A DNA stretch of 64,000 nucleotides from contig CAWDOR010000002.1 in assembly GCA_963804045.1 (NCBI GenBank), positions 62,001 through 126,000 of the forward strand, in the 5' to 3' direction. Position numbers and translations under genes: made by a program. Under the pieces are notes generated by a model that was not told where the DNA came from, did not search any database, and saw nothing but the letters and a program-made list of their open reading frames with translations. Positions 9,340 to 20,908 of the stretch are shown piece after piece. The DNA comes from Rhodoblastus sp963804045 (lineage in GTDB: Bacteria > Pseudomonadota > Alphaproteobacteria > Rhizobiales > Beijerinckiaceae). Each line of letters opens with the position of its first letter. The stretch's first letter is position 1.

Positions 9340-10128
9340 TCATTGGGATGGTCCCGCCGCATCGGCGGGCTGCTCTTCCATAAACTCGATTTGCCCGGGA
9401 TGGAACAATTCGATTTGCGGCGCGGCGCCAATTTCAACTATTCCGCGCAATCTGAGCCTTTTTTCGCGCAAAAGAGCCTCGGTGAAGCCGGCGCGCTGGA
9501 AGGTCGGCCAATTGCGCTTGCTGATGCTGGCGGAAAAATCGCCGCGCCCGCGGCCGAAATTCAGATAGAGTCGGGGCGCGCTGTGCCCGATCGAGGTCAC
9601 ACGCCCCTCAACCAGCGCCAAGGTCCCGGCGCGGGGGAAAAAATCTTCGGTTTTGGCCGCGTCGAGCACGGCGAACGCAGGATCGCTCCATAGTCCGAGC
9701 CGGTCAGCCCTTGCCTGCGCCTCGGCGGCGCGAGCGGCCTCGGCGCAGGGCGCGGCGGCCGCCGACACCATGGCCAGCCCGCCGGCCGCGAGAATTTCAT
9801 CGGCCCCGTCGCCGTTTTCAAGTTGAATCCGCACGGGCATTCTCCCCCAGCGGTCCGTGGGGCCAAGCATTTTCAGCTTTGGCGCGCCATCTCGCAGCAG
9901 CGTCAACAATTCCCCGGCGACGCGTCTGGGGCGCTCCGGCTCGGCGGGCGTGGCGCGTGGCGGTTCGAGATCGGGAAAATAGGCGATCCGGCCATCGGCC
10001 AGCGCCAGGTCCAGCCGCGCGTCCACGGCCGCGACCTGCACGCTTGAGGCGCGCCCGTCGCCGCAATCCGTCCCGGCCCCGGCGGGAACGGGCAGGCAGA
10101 GCAGGGTGAGGACGAGCAGGGCGCGCAT
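9340..10128 (-). CDS. Exported SNase-like (thermonuclease-fold) protein
   Basis: A 262-residue protein with a clear signal peptide (ALLVLTLLCLPVPAGAG). The middle resembles the staphylococcal-nuclease fold: TDRWGRMPVRIQLENG, then an AAGGLAMV segment and AEAQARADRLGLWSDP, the typical last helix of TNase-like proteins. The usual catalytic arginine/aspartate pattern is not obvious, so nuclease activity is uncertain. A second OB-like segment follows (GRVTSIGHSAPRLYLNFG). ATG 10128 is preferred over the GTG two codons earlier. It sits behind the M48 gene on the same strand, with about 90 bases between. Confidence 0.75.
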   Translation of the reverse strand: MRALLVLTLLCLPVPAGAGTDCGDGRASSVQVAAVDARLDLALADGRIAYFPDLEPPRATPAEPERPRRVAGELLTLLRDGAPKLKMLGPTDRWGRMPVRIQLENGDGADEILAAGGLAMVSAAAAPCAEAARAAEAQARADRLGLWSDPAFAVLDAAKTEDFFPRAGTLALVEGRVTSIGHSAPRLYLNFGRGRGDFSASISKRNWPTFQRAGFTEALLREKRLRLRGIVEIGAAPQIELFHPGQIEFMEEQPADAAGPSQ

Positions 10129-10201
10129 GGCCACGCGATTATAGCGCGCGGCTTGCGGAAATGTTTTTAACGACGAAAAATTATGATAGGGAGGCGTCGA
10201 C

Positions 10202-10278
<77 letters not shown>

Positions 10279-10298
10279 GTCTTCTCAAGAGTTTTAGG

Positions 10299-10538
10299 CT
10301 ATTCAGCCATATGCCTCCGCCTTTTGTGGCGCCAGGCGGATTTCTTGTGATGGATCGGGTGGGCGACGCGGGCTTCCGGCTCTCGCTGCGTGTTGAAGAG
10401 GCCCGGGCCAAGATTTCCATCGATCAGATCTTCGGTCGCGCCGCCGATCGCGGAGGCCGACTGTGGCCAGACCAAGCCCACGGCCGCACAAATAACCGCC
10501 GTGGATATCGCCCGTTTGATTTTCCCAGCTTGTCGCAT
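10299..10538 (-). CDS. Small exported protein of unknown function
   Basis: A 79-residue protein that I do not recognise. A strong ribosome site (AGGAGG, seven bases ahead of the ATG) and a clean signal peptide (KRAISTAVICAAVGLVWPQSASA, cut after ASA) support it as a real gene. The mature part is about 50 residues, rich in His, Lys and Arg, and ends HKRRRHMAE. It lies opposite and just beyond tRNA-Arg. A longer overlapping frame on the same strand (10303-10653) lacks a ribosome site and signal and is rejected. Function unknown. Confidence 0.6.
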   Translation of the reverse strand: MRQAGKIKRAISTAVICAAVGLVWPQSASAIGGATEDLIDGNLGPGLFNTQREPEARVAHPIHHKKSAWRHKRRRHMAE

Positions 10539-10708
10539 GAGGGCCTCCTGAGAGTGTGCGGACGGAATTCGCCCGAAACGCGCCGAAAATGAAACTCCAG
10601 ACCATTAAACGCGTCGGCATGTCTTTCGGATCAAATATTTTTGCAGCGGCCAATGGCGCCTCGGATCGGGCCGCTGGCGCTCAAGCTGAGTCGGCGCGAA
10701 CTGAGCGA

Positions 10709-11095
10709 TCAGGGATGTTGGGACAGGAAGGCGACGAATTTCAGAATTTCGCTGCGCAATTCGCGGTCTTTGATTTTGCCGAAATTGTCCAGCAATTCGA
10801 CCACGTCGGAAATGTCGCCCGCCGGCTCGACGACGCAAGGCGGCGGCGCGACTGGCGTCTCGCTGACGATCTTGGCGTTGTGCGGATCGAAAAAGGCGTG
10901 GAGGGAAACGCCAAGGATTTCGGCGGCGGCGCGCAGCATGCGCGCGGGCATGCGTTCCAGGCCGTCTTCATAGCGGCCGAGCGTTTCGGCGTCGATCCTC
11001 ATCGCCGCGCCGAGTTCGGCGCGCTCGAATCCCTTCGCGACGCGATAGACCCGCAATCGTCGTCCAACAATCGAGTCTGTGGCCGAAACCTGCAT
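10709..11095 (-). CDS. XRE-family helix-turn-helix regulator
   Basis: A 128-residue DNA-binding protein. The Cro/C1-type helix-turn-helix spans about residues 10-65 (VGRRLRVYRVAKGFERAELGAAMRI, then ETLGRYEDGLERMPARMLRAAAEILGVSL). The C-terminal half is a helical region of the kind seen in rhizobial single-domain XRE regulators with FDP after the HTH. ATG 11095 gives the usual length; ATG 11110 is in frame five codons earlier. No neighbouring target is obvious, and it may act elsewhere in the genome. Confidence 0.83.
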   Translation of the reverse strand: MQVSATDSIVGRRLRVYRVAKGFERAELGAAMRIDAETLGRYEDGLERMPARMLRAAAEILGVSLHAFFDPHNAKIVSETPVAPPPCVVEPAGDISDVVELLDNFGKIKDRELRSEILKFVAFLSQHP

Positions 11096-11271
11096 CAATG
11101 AGATCCGCAAAGCTGCTATATTGACGGGCCGGAACCGTGTTCGCGTCTTTCGGCGGCAGGCTTTAGCGAGAAACGTATCAGGAATCCAGCGGTTAAAAAC
11201 TTAATTCTTTGTGGCGGCGATGCGGCGGCGTCGCTCAAAATCCCTCATGGGCCGACCGGAGAGCAGAAAAA

Positions 11272-12435
11272 ATGTCCTACTTTCGTTGCTTGATCTTGGC
11301 TTGCGTCATGGCGGCGGCTCATGACGCCAAAGCGGGCGCCGAGCCTGACGCGGGGCTGGACTCCGTACTCCCCGCAATTCGCCTGCCGCCGGGCTTCCAT
11401 ATCGCTCTGTTCGCTCGGGCGCCGGGCGCGCGGCATATGGCGGTCTCGCCGGACGGGCGGGTCCTGATCGTCGGGACCGGGGACGAGCATGTCTATCGCC
11501 TCGCTCTGAGTGGCGAAAAGCTTGGCAGAGCTGAAGTTTTCGCACCGGAAATCGCGTTCAAAATGCCAAATGGCCCCTGTTTCGCGGCGGACGGTTCGCT
11601 CTATATCGCCGAATTCAATCGTATCAGACGTTTCGCGCCGGTCGGAGACGGCTGGGACGAGGCGCATCCGCAAGATATTGTCGCCGAAGGCGGGTTGCAG
11701 CCGGCGAGCGAAACCAGTCGCGACCATGCGGCGCGCGTTTGCCGTTTCGGCCCGGACGGCAAGCTTTATCTGGCCATAGGCCAGCCGGATAATGTGCCCT
11801 CGCAAACCCGGCAGCGTCTTTACGAACAATGGGGGATGGGCGCGATCTGGCGGATGAACGCCGACGGCTCCGGCCGGGAAATTTTCGCTTCGGGCATTCG
11901 CAACAGCGTCGGGCTGGATTTCGACCCCGCCGATGGCGTGCTTTGGTTTACTGACAATCAGGTCGATCGGATGGGCGACGACATTCCGCCCGGCGAAATC
12001 AATCGCGCGCCTCGCGCCCGGATGAATTTCGGCTTTCCCTGGTATGGCGGCGGTCACGTCCGCACCCGTGAATGGGCCGAGACGATCCCGCCGGACGATG
12101 TGGTCTTTCCCGAGGTGGAGGAGGCCGCCCATGCCGCCGACCTCGGTCTGCATTTTTATCGGGGCGAAAAGTTTCCCGCGCAATGGCGCGGGATTTTCTC
12201 CGCCCAGCATGGCTCCTGGAACCGCAGCATTCCCATCGGCGCCCGCGTGATGTTCACACCGGTGAACAACGGCAAGGCCGGGGCGTCGATTCCCTTCGCC
12301 GAGGGCTGGAATCCCGGCCAGACGCCCTATCTCGGACGTCCCGTCGACATCGCCGAGACCCCCGATGGCGCCATTCTGGTTTCCGACGACCAGAATGGCG
12401 CGATTTATCGCATCACATATGAGAAACCGCTTTAG
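11272..12435 (+). CDS. Exported glucose/sorbosone dehydrogenase-like beta-propeller protein
   Basis: A 387-residue periplasmic protein with signal peptide (CLILACVMAAAHDAKAG) and the six-bladed propeller of the soluble PQQ-dependent glucose dehydrogenase / L-sorbosone dehydrogenase family. Conserved pieces: LPPGFHIALFA, HAARVCRFGPDGKLYLAIG, FASGIRNSVGLDFDPADG, LWFTDNQVDRMGDDIPPGE and FSAQHGSWNRS, which carry residues that bind PQQ and calcium in characterised members. The sugar or aldehyde substrate is not known. The start is chosen for its GGAGA ribosome site and because it places the signal at the N-terminus. Its stop overlaps the convergent truB stop by four bases. Confidence 0.86.
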   Translation: MSYFRCLILACVMAAAHDAKAGAEPDAGLDSVLPAIRLPPGFHIALFARAPGARHMAVSPDGRVLIVGTGDEHVYRLALSGEKLGRAEVFAPEIAFKMPNGPCFAADGSLYIAEFNRIRRFAPVGDGWDEAHPQDIVAEGGLQPASETSRDHAARVCRFGPDGKLYLAIGQPDNVPSQTRQRLYEQWGMGAIWRMNADGSGREIFASGIRNSVGLDFDPADGVLWFTDNQVDRMGDDIPPGEINRAPRARMNFGFPWYGGGHVRTREWAETIPPDDVVFPEVEEAAHAADLGLHFYRGEKFPAQWRGIFSAQHGSWNRSIPIGARVMFTPVNNGKAGASIPFAEGWNPGQTPYLGRPVDIAETPDGAILVSDDQNGAIYRITYEKPL

Positions 12436-13337
12436 AAAGGCAGGTTGAAAACGCGATTGGGCTGGAACTCGCCGTTTTCGACCAGGCCCGAGGCGATAGG
12501 CACGCCGGCGCAGACCGCATAGGCCGCGCCCTCGGCGGGGGCTTCCCGGCCGCGCAGGATCACCGATTGTCCCCGCCGCAGCCGCGCCGCGCCATTGCGG
12601 TCGAGCACGATGCAGGGCAGTTCCGAGAGGCCGGCTTCGACATTGAGCAGGTCCTGGTGGGCATGGTCCGGCGCCTCGAGCAAGCCCGCCAGCGGCGCGG
12701 CCTCGGTTTCGAAAAACGGCCCGACTCGGGTGCGACGCAGGGCGACGACATGGCCGTAACAGCCGAGCGCCCGGCCGAGATCGCGGGCGATGGCGCGCAC
12801 ATAGGTGCCCTTGCCGCATTCGGCTTCGAGCGTGGCGTGGTCGGCGTCGGTCTCGACCAGGCGCAGGCTGTGAATGGTCACCGGTCGTGGCGCGATATCG
12901 ACGATTTCGCCGTCGCGGGCCAGGTCATAAGCGCGCTCGCCATTGATCTTGATCGCCGAATAGGACGGCGGCCGCTGCAGGATCTCGCCAGTGAAATGCG
13001 GCAGCAGCGCCTCAATCTCGACCCTTTGCGGGCGCGCGTCGCTGGTTTGGGTCGCTTGACCCTCGGCGTCGTCGGATTCGGTCTCGATGCCCCAGCGCAC
13101 GGTGAAGCGATAGGCTTTCTCGCCATCCTGGACGAAGGGCACGGTCTTGGTGGCCTCGCCAAAGGCGACGGGCAGGACTCCGGAGGCCAGCGGATCGAGC
13201 GTGCCGGCATGGCCGGCCTTTTTGGCGTTGAACAGGCGCTTGAGCTTCGAAACGGCCTGGGTGGAGGTGAAGCCGACGGGCTTATCGAGAATCACCCAGC
13301 CATTGACCTCGACCCGCTGCGAGCGCGGCGCGCTCAT
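12432..13337 (-). CDS. truB: tRNA pseudouridine(55) synthase TruB
   Basis: A 301-residue enzyme that converts U55 of the T-loop of tRNAs to pseudouridine. The TruB motif GHAGTLDPLASGVL holds the catalytic aspartate (Asp48). Other family signatures are WVILDKPVGFTS and the KTYVRAIARDLG-like GKGTYVRAIARDLG. It ends the rimP-nusA-ylxR-infB-rbfA-truB operon, and its ATG overlaps the rbfA stop as ATGA, which implies translational coupling. Confidence 0.97.
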   Translation of the reverse strand: MSAPRSQRVEVNGWVILDKPVGFTSTQAVSKLKRLFNAKKAGHAGTLDPLASGVLPVAFGEATKTVPFVQDGEKAYRFTVRWGIETESDDAEGQATQTSDARPQRVEIEALLPHFTGEILQRPPSYSAIKINGERAYDLARDGEIVDIAPRPVTIHSLRLVETDADHATLEAECGKGTYVRAIARDLGRALGCYGHVVALRRTRVGPFFETEAAPLAGLLEAPDHAHQDLLNVEAGLSELPCIVLDRNGAARLRRGQSVILRGREAPAEGAAYAVCAGVPIASGLVENGEFQPNRVFNLPF

Positions 13338-13753
13338 GCCTTGTCCTCGGAGTCTTCATCGGCTGGCGCAATATCTTGCAAGACCTTGGGGGAATGCAGC
13401 AAGGCGTCGATGCGCGCGGCGTTGGCAAAGCTCTCGTCAACGCGGAAGCGGAGGTCCGGCGCGAATTTGAGATTGACGCGATGGGCGATTTCGCCGCGCA
13501 GGAATTTCCGGTGGCGGTCGAGCACGCTGACGATCTTGTCCTGAGCCTGGCCGCCCATGGGCATGACATAGATCGTGGCGAGCTTGAGGTCGGGACTCAT
13601 CTTCACCGAGGGCACGGTGACCACCAGCCCCGCGAGATCGGGATCCTCGATCTCGCCGCGCGCCAAAAGCTGCGCCACGGCGTGACGGATCAGTTCGGCG
13701 ACGCGCAACATGCGCTGGCTGGGTTCGCCGCCCTTTTGATGTTCTCTGGACAT
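13334..13753 (-). CDS. rbfA: 30S ribosome-binding factor RbfA
   Basis: A 139-residue KH-like protein that helps mature the 5' end of 16S rRNA in the 30S subunit. Seen: RMLRVAELIRHAVAQLL, the strand pair LVVTVPSVKMSPDLKLATIYV and LRGEIAHRVNLKFAPDLRFRVDES, all typical of RbfA. The ATG at 13753 fits the family N-terminus; an upstream in-frame start at 13834 would add unrelated residues. About 175 bases separate it from infB, the largest gap within the operon, and it overlaps truB by four bases. Confidence 0.96.
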   Translation of the reverse strand: MSREHQKGGEPSQRMLRVAELIRHAVAQLLARGEIEDPDLAGLVVTVPSVKMSPDLKLATIYVMPMGGQAQDKIVSVLDRHRKFLRGEIAHRVNLKFAPDLRFRVDESFANAARIDALLHSPKVLQDIAPADEDSEDKA

Positions 13754-13927
13754 GCTGGCCTCTTGAAACAGCGCCGCTTTTCTTTTTTCGCGCGGCGACA
13801 ATGTCCCGCTGGACGTTGGCCTCGCGGTGCGCAAAAGCCCATCGTCCGAGGGGCGCCTTGCGACCGCAAAGAACCTGACGCGCCAGGGGAGCGCCGACCG
13901 CGCCTCAGCGCGATCGGCAGTTTGAAA

Positions 13928-16602
<2,675 letters not shown>

Positions 16603-16606
<4 letters not shown>

Positions 16607-17364
16607 ATCGTTCTTGCATCCCAAGGGCTTTGGCCTTCGGCCCGTTCGGCCGAAAAACTCTCCCCGTCGCCGGGGCTGTCTTCCCCTTTGCCGGGGTTGT
16701 TTTCCCCTTTGCAGGGGTCTTGCGCTTCATCTTCGTCGCGATATACCGCAAGTCGGCGGCAAGAGGCGAGAAAAACCTTCGTCGCCGCGCCATTTCCCAG
16801 CGCGGCGTGCACCACAGGACCGCGACCGAGCGCCGCATCCAGCTCATCCGTCGAAAACAGGCCGACCTGCGGCTTGCCTTCGACGCCATATTGACGGCGC
16901 AGGGCCTGTCCCAGCTTGCGCTTGCCATCCGCCGCGCCGTCGCGGGCGTGGATCAGCGCGCCGACATCTCCCGCCGCCACAGCGGTTTCGACCTTGACGA
17001 AGCCAGTGGTCGCCAGCCCCGCCTTGTTGACGATCGACAGGGCTTGCAAGGCGTCGCGCCGCAGCAGGCTTTCCACGAGTTCCGGCAGATCGGCGCTCGG
17101 GATCGCCTTGTCTTTCAGGCCCCGTGCGAAAACCTGTTTTTTGACGGCGAGAGCGACCCGCTGTTTCGACAGGCCAATCCAGACGCCCCTTCCGGGAAGT
17201 TTGCGCTTGATGTCCGGGACGACCTGATGATCGGGACCGAGCACGAAGCGCAGCATGTCTTCTGGCGCGGCTTTTTCGCGGGTGACGGCGCAGGTGCGCT
17301 CCGGCCCGCTCTCCTCGTCGGAGGCGGAGTCGAAATCGGACCTGTGTTTCGCCGTCTTCGCCAA
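16603..17364 (-). CDS. YlxR (DUF448) RNA-binding protein fused to an L7Ae-like domain
   Basis: A protein of about 253 residues. The N-terminal YlxR domain is shown by ERTCAVTREKAAPEDMLRFV and KLPGRGVWIGLSK. The second part (NKAGLATTGFVKVETAVAAGDVGALIHARDGA) resembles the L7Ae/L30e RNA-binding fold. This fusion is common in alphaproteobacteria between nusA and infB. I favour a TTG start at 17364 (AAGGA seven bases upstream), which clears the nusA stop; ATG 17424 would overlap nusA by 50 bases. The C-terminal tail contains seven-residue repeats (KGENNPG, KGEDSPG, DGESFSA) encoded by 21-base DNA repeats. It overlaps infB by four bases (ATGA). Confidence 0.9.
16661..16720. repeat. Three 21-base tandem repeats with CCCC/GGGG arms
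   Basis: Three consecutive units, each CCCC-N5/6-GGGG, repeat with an exact 21-base period (CCCC at 16662, 16683 and 16704). They lie inside the ylxR reading frame and code for a seven-residue repeat, so the array expands or shrinks in frame. Each unit could also form a small hairpin in the mRNA just before infB. Confidence 0.75.
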
Positions 17365-17374
17365 TCTGTAATCC

Positions 17375-18988
17375 TTACGCTTCCGCTTCGCCTTCGTCGC
17401 GCTCGCCCTTGTCGCCCTCGCCATGGTCCTGGGCCAGTTCGGCTTCCTCGATCCAGCCGGCCTTCACGCGGGCGCGCATGACAATGCCTTCGGCCTCTTC
17501 GCGGCTGATGTCGATCCCGTCGAGAAAACCTGGCTCGCGAATGGTTTCGCCGTTCTTTTTCTCGGTCCAGCCCACCAGATCGTCGGTGGCGCAGCCGGCG
17601 AGATCCTCGATGGTTTTCACATCGTTTTCGCCGAGCTTGACCATCATGGCGGTGGTCACGCCGTCGATCTCGCGCAATTCGTCGGCGACGCCAAGCTCGG
17701 TGCGGCGGGCGTCCTGCTCGGCTTCGACCCGGGCCAGATAGTCGCGGGCGCGGTTCTGGATTTCCTCGGCGGTCTCGGCGTCGAAGCCTTCGATGGCCGC
17801 GACTTCGGAGCCGTCCACATAGGCCAGCTCCTCGACATTGCGGAAGCCTTCGGAGGCCAGCAGTTGGCCGACGACCTCGTCCACGTCCAGCGCATTCATG
17901 AAATTCTGGGTGCGCTCGACGAATTCCTTCTGCCGGCGCTCCGATTCCTCGGCCTCGGTGAGAATGTCGATGTCCCAGCCGGTGAGCTGCGAGGCGAGGC
18001 GGACATTCTGGCCGCGACGGCCGATGGCCAGCGACAATTGATCGTCGGGGACGACCACCTCGATGCGCGCCGAATCCTCGTCGAGCACCACCTTGACCAC
18101 TTCCGCCGGCTGAAGGGCGTTGACGATGAAGGTCGCGGCGTCCGCCGACCAGGGGATGATGTCGATCTTCTCGCCCTGCAATTCGTTGACGACCGCCTGG
18201 ACGCGCGAGCCGCGCATGCCGACGCAGGCGCCGACGGGATCGATCGAGGAATCGCGCGAGGTCACGGCGATTTTTGCGCGCGAGCCGGGGTCGCGGGCGA
18301 CCGATTTCACTTCGATCACGCCATCGTAGATTTCCGGCACTTCCTGCATGAACAGTTTGGCCATGAATTGCGGATGGGTGCGCGACAGGAAAATCTGCGG
18401 GCCGCGCTGCTCGCGGCGCACGTCATAGACATAGGCGCGGACGCGGTCGCCCGGGCGGAACATTTCGCGCGGGATCATTTCGTCGCGGCGGATGATCGCC
18501 TCGGCGCGGCCGAGATCGACGATGACATTGCCATATTCGACGCGCTTGACCGCGCCATTGATGATCTCGCCGATGCGGTCCTTGAATTCATCATACTGGC
18601 GGTCGCGCTCGGCCTCGCGCACTTTCTGCACGATGACCTGCTTGGCCGATTGCGCGGCGATGCGGCCGAAATCGAGCGGCGGCAGCTTGTCGGAAATCCA
18701 GTCGCCGACTTCCGCCGCGGGATTGCGCTTGCGGGCGTCGACCAGCGAAATCTGGGTGGCGTCGTTCTCGATCTGGTCGACCACCAGCATCAGCCGGCTG
18801 TAGCGGGTCTCGCCGGTGCGCGGATCGATCTCCACGCGGATCTCGGTCTCCTGGCCGTAGCGCGAACGCGCCGCCTTGGCCATAGCCTCTTCCATCGAGG
18901 CGATCACGATCGAGCGGTCGATCGATTTGTCGCGCGCGACGGCGTCGGCGATTTGCAAGAGTTCGAGCCTGTTGGCGCTGACGGCCAT
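17375..18988 (-). CDS. nusA: Transcription termination/antitermination factor NusA
   Basis: A 537-residue RNA-polymerase-binding protein controlling pausing, termination and antitermination. Order of domains: N-terminal polymerase-binding region (ANRLELLQIADAVARDK), S1 domain (GEIINGAVKRVEYGNVIVDLGRAEAII), two KH domains (VGACVGMRGSRVQAVVNEL and LSLAIGRRGQNVRLASQLTGW), and C-terminal helix-hairpin-helix repeats. A Glu/Asp-rich tail closes it. It follows rimP by 17 bases and precedes ylxR by about 10, as in most alphaproteobacteria. Confidence 0.98.
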   Translation of the reverse strand: MAVSANRLELLQIADAVARDKSIDRSIVIASMEEAMAKAARSRYGQETEIRVEIDPRTGETRYSRLMLVVDQIENDATQISLVDARKRNPAAEVGDWISDKLPPLDFGRIAAQSAKQVIVQKVREAERDRQYDEFKDRIGEIINGAVKRVEYGNVIVDLGRAEAIIRRDEMIPREMFRPGDRVRAYVYDVRREQRGPQIFLSRTHPQFMAKLFMQEVPEIYDGVIEVKSVARDPGSRAKIAVTSRDSSIDPVGACVGMRGSRVQAVVNELQGEKIDIIPWSADAATFIVNALQPAEVVKVVLDEDSARIEVVVPDDQLSLAIGRRGQNVRLASQLTGWDIDILTEAEESERRQKEFVERTQNFMNALDVDEVVGQLLASEGFRNVEELAYVDGSEVAAIEGFDAETAEEIQNRARDYLARVEAEQDARRTELGVADELREIDGVTTAMMVKLGENDVKTIEDLAGCATDDLVGWTEKKNGETIREPGFLDGIDISREEAEGIVMRARVKAGWIEEAELAQDHGEGDKGERDEGEAEA

Positions 18989-19005
18989 GGGTATCTCCTG
19001 TTGGG

Positions 19006-19794
19006 TCAGTCTTTAGCTGAATCTTTGGGACGGCGCGGGGCGCCGCCGCCCTTCTTGAACTGGGCCCGCACGCCGGCGGGCAGCAGCGGTTTGGCCTTTT
19101 GCCCCTTGGGGGCTTTCACGCCGCCGAAACGTCCGGGGCCGCGTTCGGGTTTTTCCGGGGTTTCCGGCGAACTGTCCTCGCCCTCTTCCTCGCCGCCCTT
19201 GGCCATGTCCTTCGCGGCGCGCAGCGATTCGCGAATCAGCGCCTCGGTGAGAATCAGCTTGGCTTCGTCGAGGTCGCGCAAAAACAGCCGCGGGGTCTTT
19301 TCCTCGTCCGGCCCGGCGTCGCCGCGCTCGATGACCAATATGGCGTCGCGGCCCTCGCCTTCAATGGCCTGGATCGTCCCGCGAAAGCGCTTGCGGCCGC
19401 TTTCGTGCGGGCGGGCCAGCTCGACGCGGGCCTCCATGCCCAGCGAGCGCTGGAAATCGGAGACGCGCACCAAGGGACGGTCGATCCCGGCGGAGGAAAT
19501 TTCCAGCCGATGGGCCTGGGAAATCACGTCCTCGACATCGAGCAAGGGCGACAGGGCGTCGTGAATTTCCTCGCAATCGTCGATGGTCAGGGTTCCATCC
19601 GGGCGTTCGGCCATGATTTGCACGATCATGCCCTGTCCCGCCATGATCTTCACCCGCACCAGCCGGAAATTCATGCTGGTCAGCACACGCTCGGCGATTT
19701 GGGCGACGCGGGCCGCGAGGCCGCTTTCCTCGACGAGGCGCGGCTCGTCGAGAGGCGCGGCGAAATGGCGGTCGTGACTGGGCGTGTCGTTCAA
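19006..19794 (-). CDS. rimP: Ribosome maturation factor RimP
   Basis: A protein of about 262 residues needed for 30S subunit assembly. The RimP core is clear: GLAARVAQIAERVLTSMNFRLVRVKI, then LTIDDCEEIHDALSPLLDVED and LEISSAGIDRPLVRVSDFQR. A C-terminal extension rich in Lys, Pro and Gly (about 70 residues) is typical of alphaproteobacteria. No ATG fits; TTG at 19794 gives the conserved length, while the frame continues back to 19956 through the leader hairpin described separately. First gene of the operon. Confidence 0.93.
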   Translation of the reverse strand: MNDTPSHDRHFAAPLDEPRLVEESGLAARVAQIAERVLTSMNFRLVRVKIMAGQGMIVQIMAERPDGTLTIDDCEEIHDALSPLLDVEDVISQAHRLEISSAGIDRPLVRVSDFQRSLGMEARVELARPHESGRKRFRGTIQAIEGEGRDAILVIERGDAGPDEEKTPRLFLRDLDEAKLILTEALIRESLRAAKDMAKGGEEEGEDSSPETPEKPERGPGRFGGVKAPKGQKAKPLLPAGVRAQFKKGGGAPRRPKDSAKD

Positions 19795-19813
19795 ACGGGC
19801 GGTCCGGATTCCG

Positions 19814-19856
19814 AAAACAAAAAAGAGCGGGTCCCGACCGGGCCCCACTCCCGCTT
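19814..19856 (-). promoter_or_regulatory. Terminator-like hairpin in the rimP-nusA operon leader
   Basis: Read on the minus strand, AGCGGG (19855-19850) and CCCGCT (19831-19826) form a stem around a GC-rich inner part, directly followed by six T residues, a G and four more T. This is the shape of an intrinsic terminator, but it lies 20 to 60 bases upstream of the rimP start and downstream of the only space for the operon promoter. It therefore probably acts as an attenuator rather than the end of another gene. NusA is encoded by the operon, so autogenous control is plausible. Confidence 0.6.
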
Positions 19857-20058
19857 GGCCCTGAGGCCTGACGAAGATGTTGACTGACGCTGCTATAGAG
19901 CAAACGGCGCCGACACGCAAGGCGGCTGTCGCGGGGGCGTCCTCGGTGGGACACAAAAGCCACGCGCCCGAAAAAATGCGGCATTCCGCGCGCTGGCGCT
20001 AGCAATCGGAAATGTTTTGCGGATAGTGATCGGGAGGTTCCGGCGATAGGATGGTTTC

Positions 20059-20616
20059 ATGCGCGGCTTGGCGTCTGCTTTTTATGTTGCGATGGCGCTG
20101 GCCTTGGCGCCCGCCGCCTGCGAGGCGCGGGCGCGCATCACCGTCGATCTCTCCTCGCAGACCATGAGCGTGGACTCTTCGAGCGGCTCCTATTCCTGGC
20201 CGATCTCCTCGGCGCGCGACGGCTATGTCACGCCGCGCGGCACCTATGGCGTGCAGAGCCTGCAAACCATGCATTATTCGAAAAAATATCATAATTCGCC
20301 CATGCCGCATTCGATCTTCTTTTACGGCGGCTACGCCATTCACGGCACCTATGACCAGGCCCATCTCGGCCAGCCGGCCTCGCATGGCTGCGTGCGCATT
20401 TCCCCCGAAAACGCGGCGACGCTCTACTCGGTGGTGCGGGCCGAGGGCGGCAGCATCACCATTGTCGGCGAGCCTCCTTCCGGCGCCATCGAGCGCGCCT
20501 CCATTGAGCGCGCCGCCAGCGACGCGCCGCAACCGCGCCGCGGCCGCGCCGCCCGCGCGGCCAAGCCGAAGGACGATTCGCTGTTGAGCATTTTCGGCGC
20601 GATCATTTCGCGCTGA
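20059..20616 (+). CDS. L,D-transpeptidase (YkuD domain), exported
   Basis: A 185-residue periplasmic protein with a signal peptide (MALALAPAACEARA). The YkuD catalytic motif HGTYDQAHLG...SHGCVRIS is complete, with Cys in SHGCVR as the nucleophile. It makes 3-3 cross-links in peptidoglycan or tethers proteins to it. The tail is basic and Ala/Arg-rich. It is transcribed divergently from the rimP operon, sharing an intergenic region of about 260 bases. The short form without a LysM domain is common in Hyphomicrobiales. Confidence 0.93.
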   Translation: MRGLASAFYVAMALALAPAACEARARITVDLSSQTMSVDSSSGSYSWPISSARDGYVTPRGTYGVQSLQTMHYSKKYHNSPMPHSIFFYGGYAIHGTYDQAHLGQPASHGCVRISPENAATLYSVVRAEGGSITIVGEPPSGAIERASIERAASDAPQPRRGRAARAAKPKDDSLLSIFGAIISR

Positions 20617-20647
20617 CAAGCGCGATGCGCCGGTTTTGGCGCCGCGC

Positions 20648-20857
20648 TCAGCCCCTGGGCTGGCGCGCCTCGTCCAGCAGCTTGAAAATCTGCTCGGGCG
20701 TCTCGACCACTTCGATGCTGTCCTCATCGGCGGAGCCCGTCGGGAACCAGATCCACGAGCAATTGCTGCCGCGCTGAATGGTAAGGGCGTTGGCCAGATT
20801 GACGAAGATCGGCTGGCCATTGTCGCGATCCGTCAGTTTGATCCAATCCGAACGCAT
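20648..20857 (-). CDS. Small conserved-looking protein, function unknown
   Basis: A 69-residue protein starting MRSDWIKLTDRDNG with a GGGGAGA ribosome site eight bases upstream. The pattern IKLT..NG..IFVN, followed by a strand and then VVETPEQIFKLLDE, faintly resembles the FlbD-like small flagellar protein family, but the similarity is too weak to assign. It lies 50 bases downstream of the MmcQ/YjbR gene on the same strand and is probably co-transcribed with it. Confidence 0.6.
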   Translation of the reverse strand: MRSDWIKLTDRDNGQPIFVNLANALTIQRGSNCSWIWFPTGSADEDSIEVVETPEQIFKLLDEARQPRG

Positions 20858-20908
20858 AGGCCGATCTCCCCGCTGTGCAATTTTGCAGTAAGGCAAAAGC
20901 GGCGCGGG

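Noticed and set aside
10303..10653. A 116-codon frame overlapping the small exported protein
   Set aside because: It lacks a ribosome site and signal; the competing frame has both.
16661..16720. A terminator or CRISPR-like array in the CCCC/GGGG repeats
   Set aside because: The units are in-frame coding repeats without T-runs or unique spacers.
17423..19564. A 713-codon open frame opposite nusA and rimP
   Set aside because: Antisense shadow of conserved genes, rich in His/Asp/Arg as expected for complement reading.
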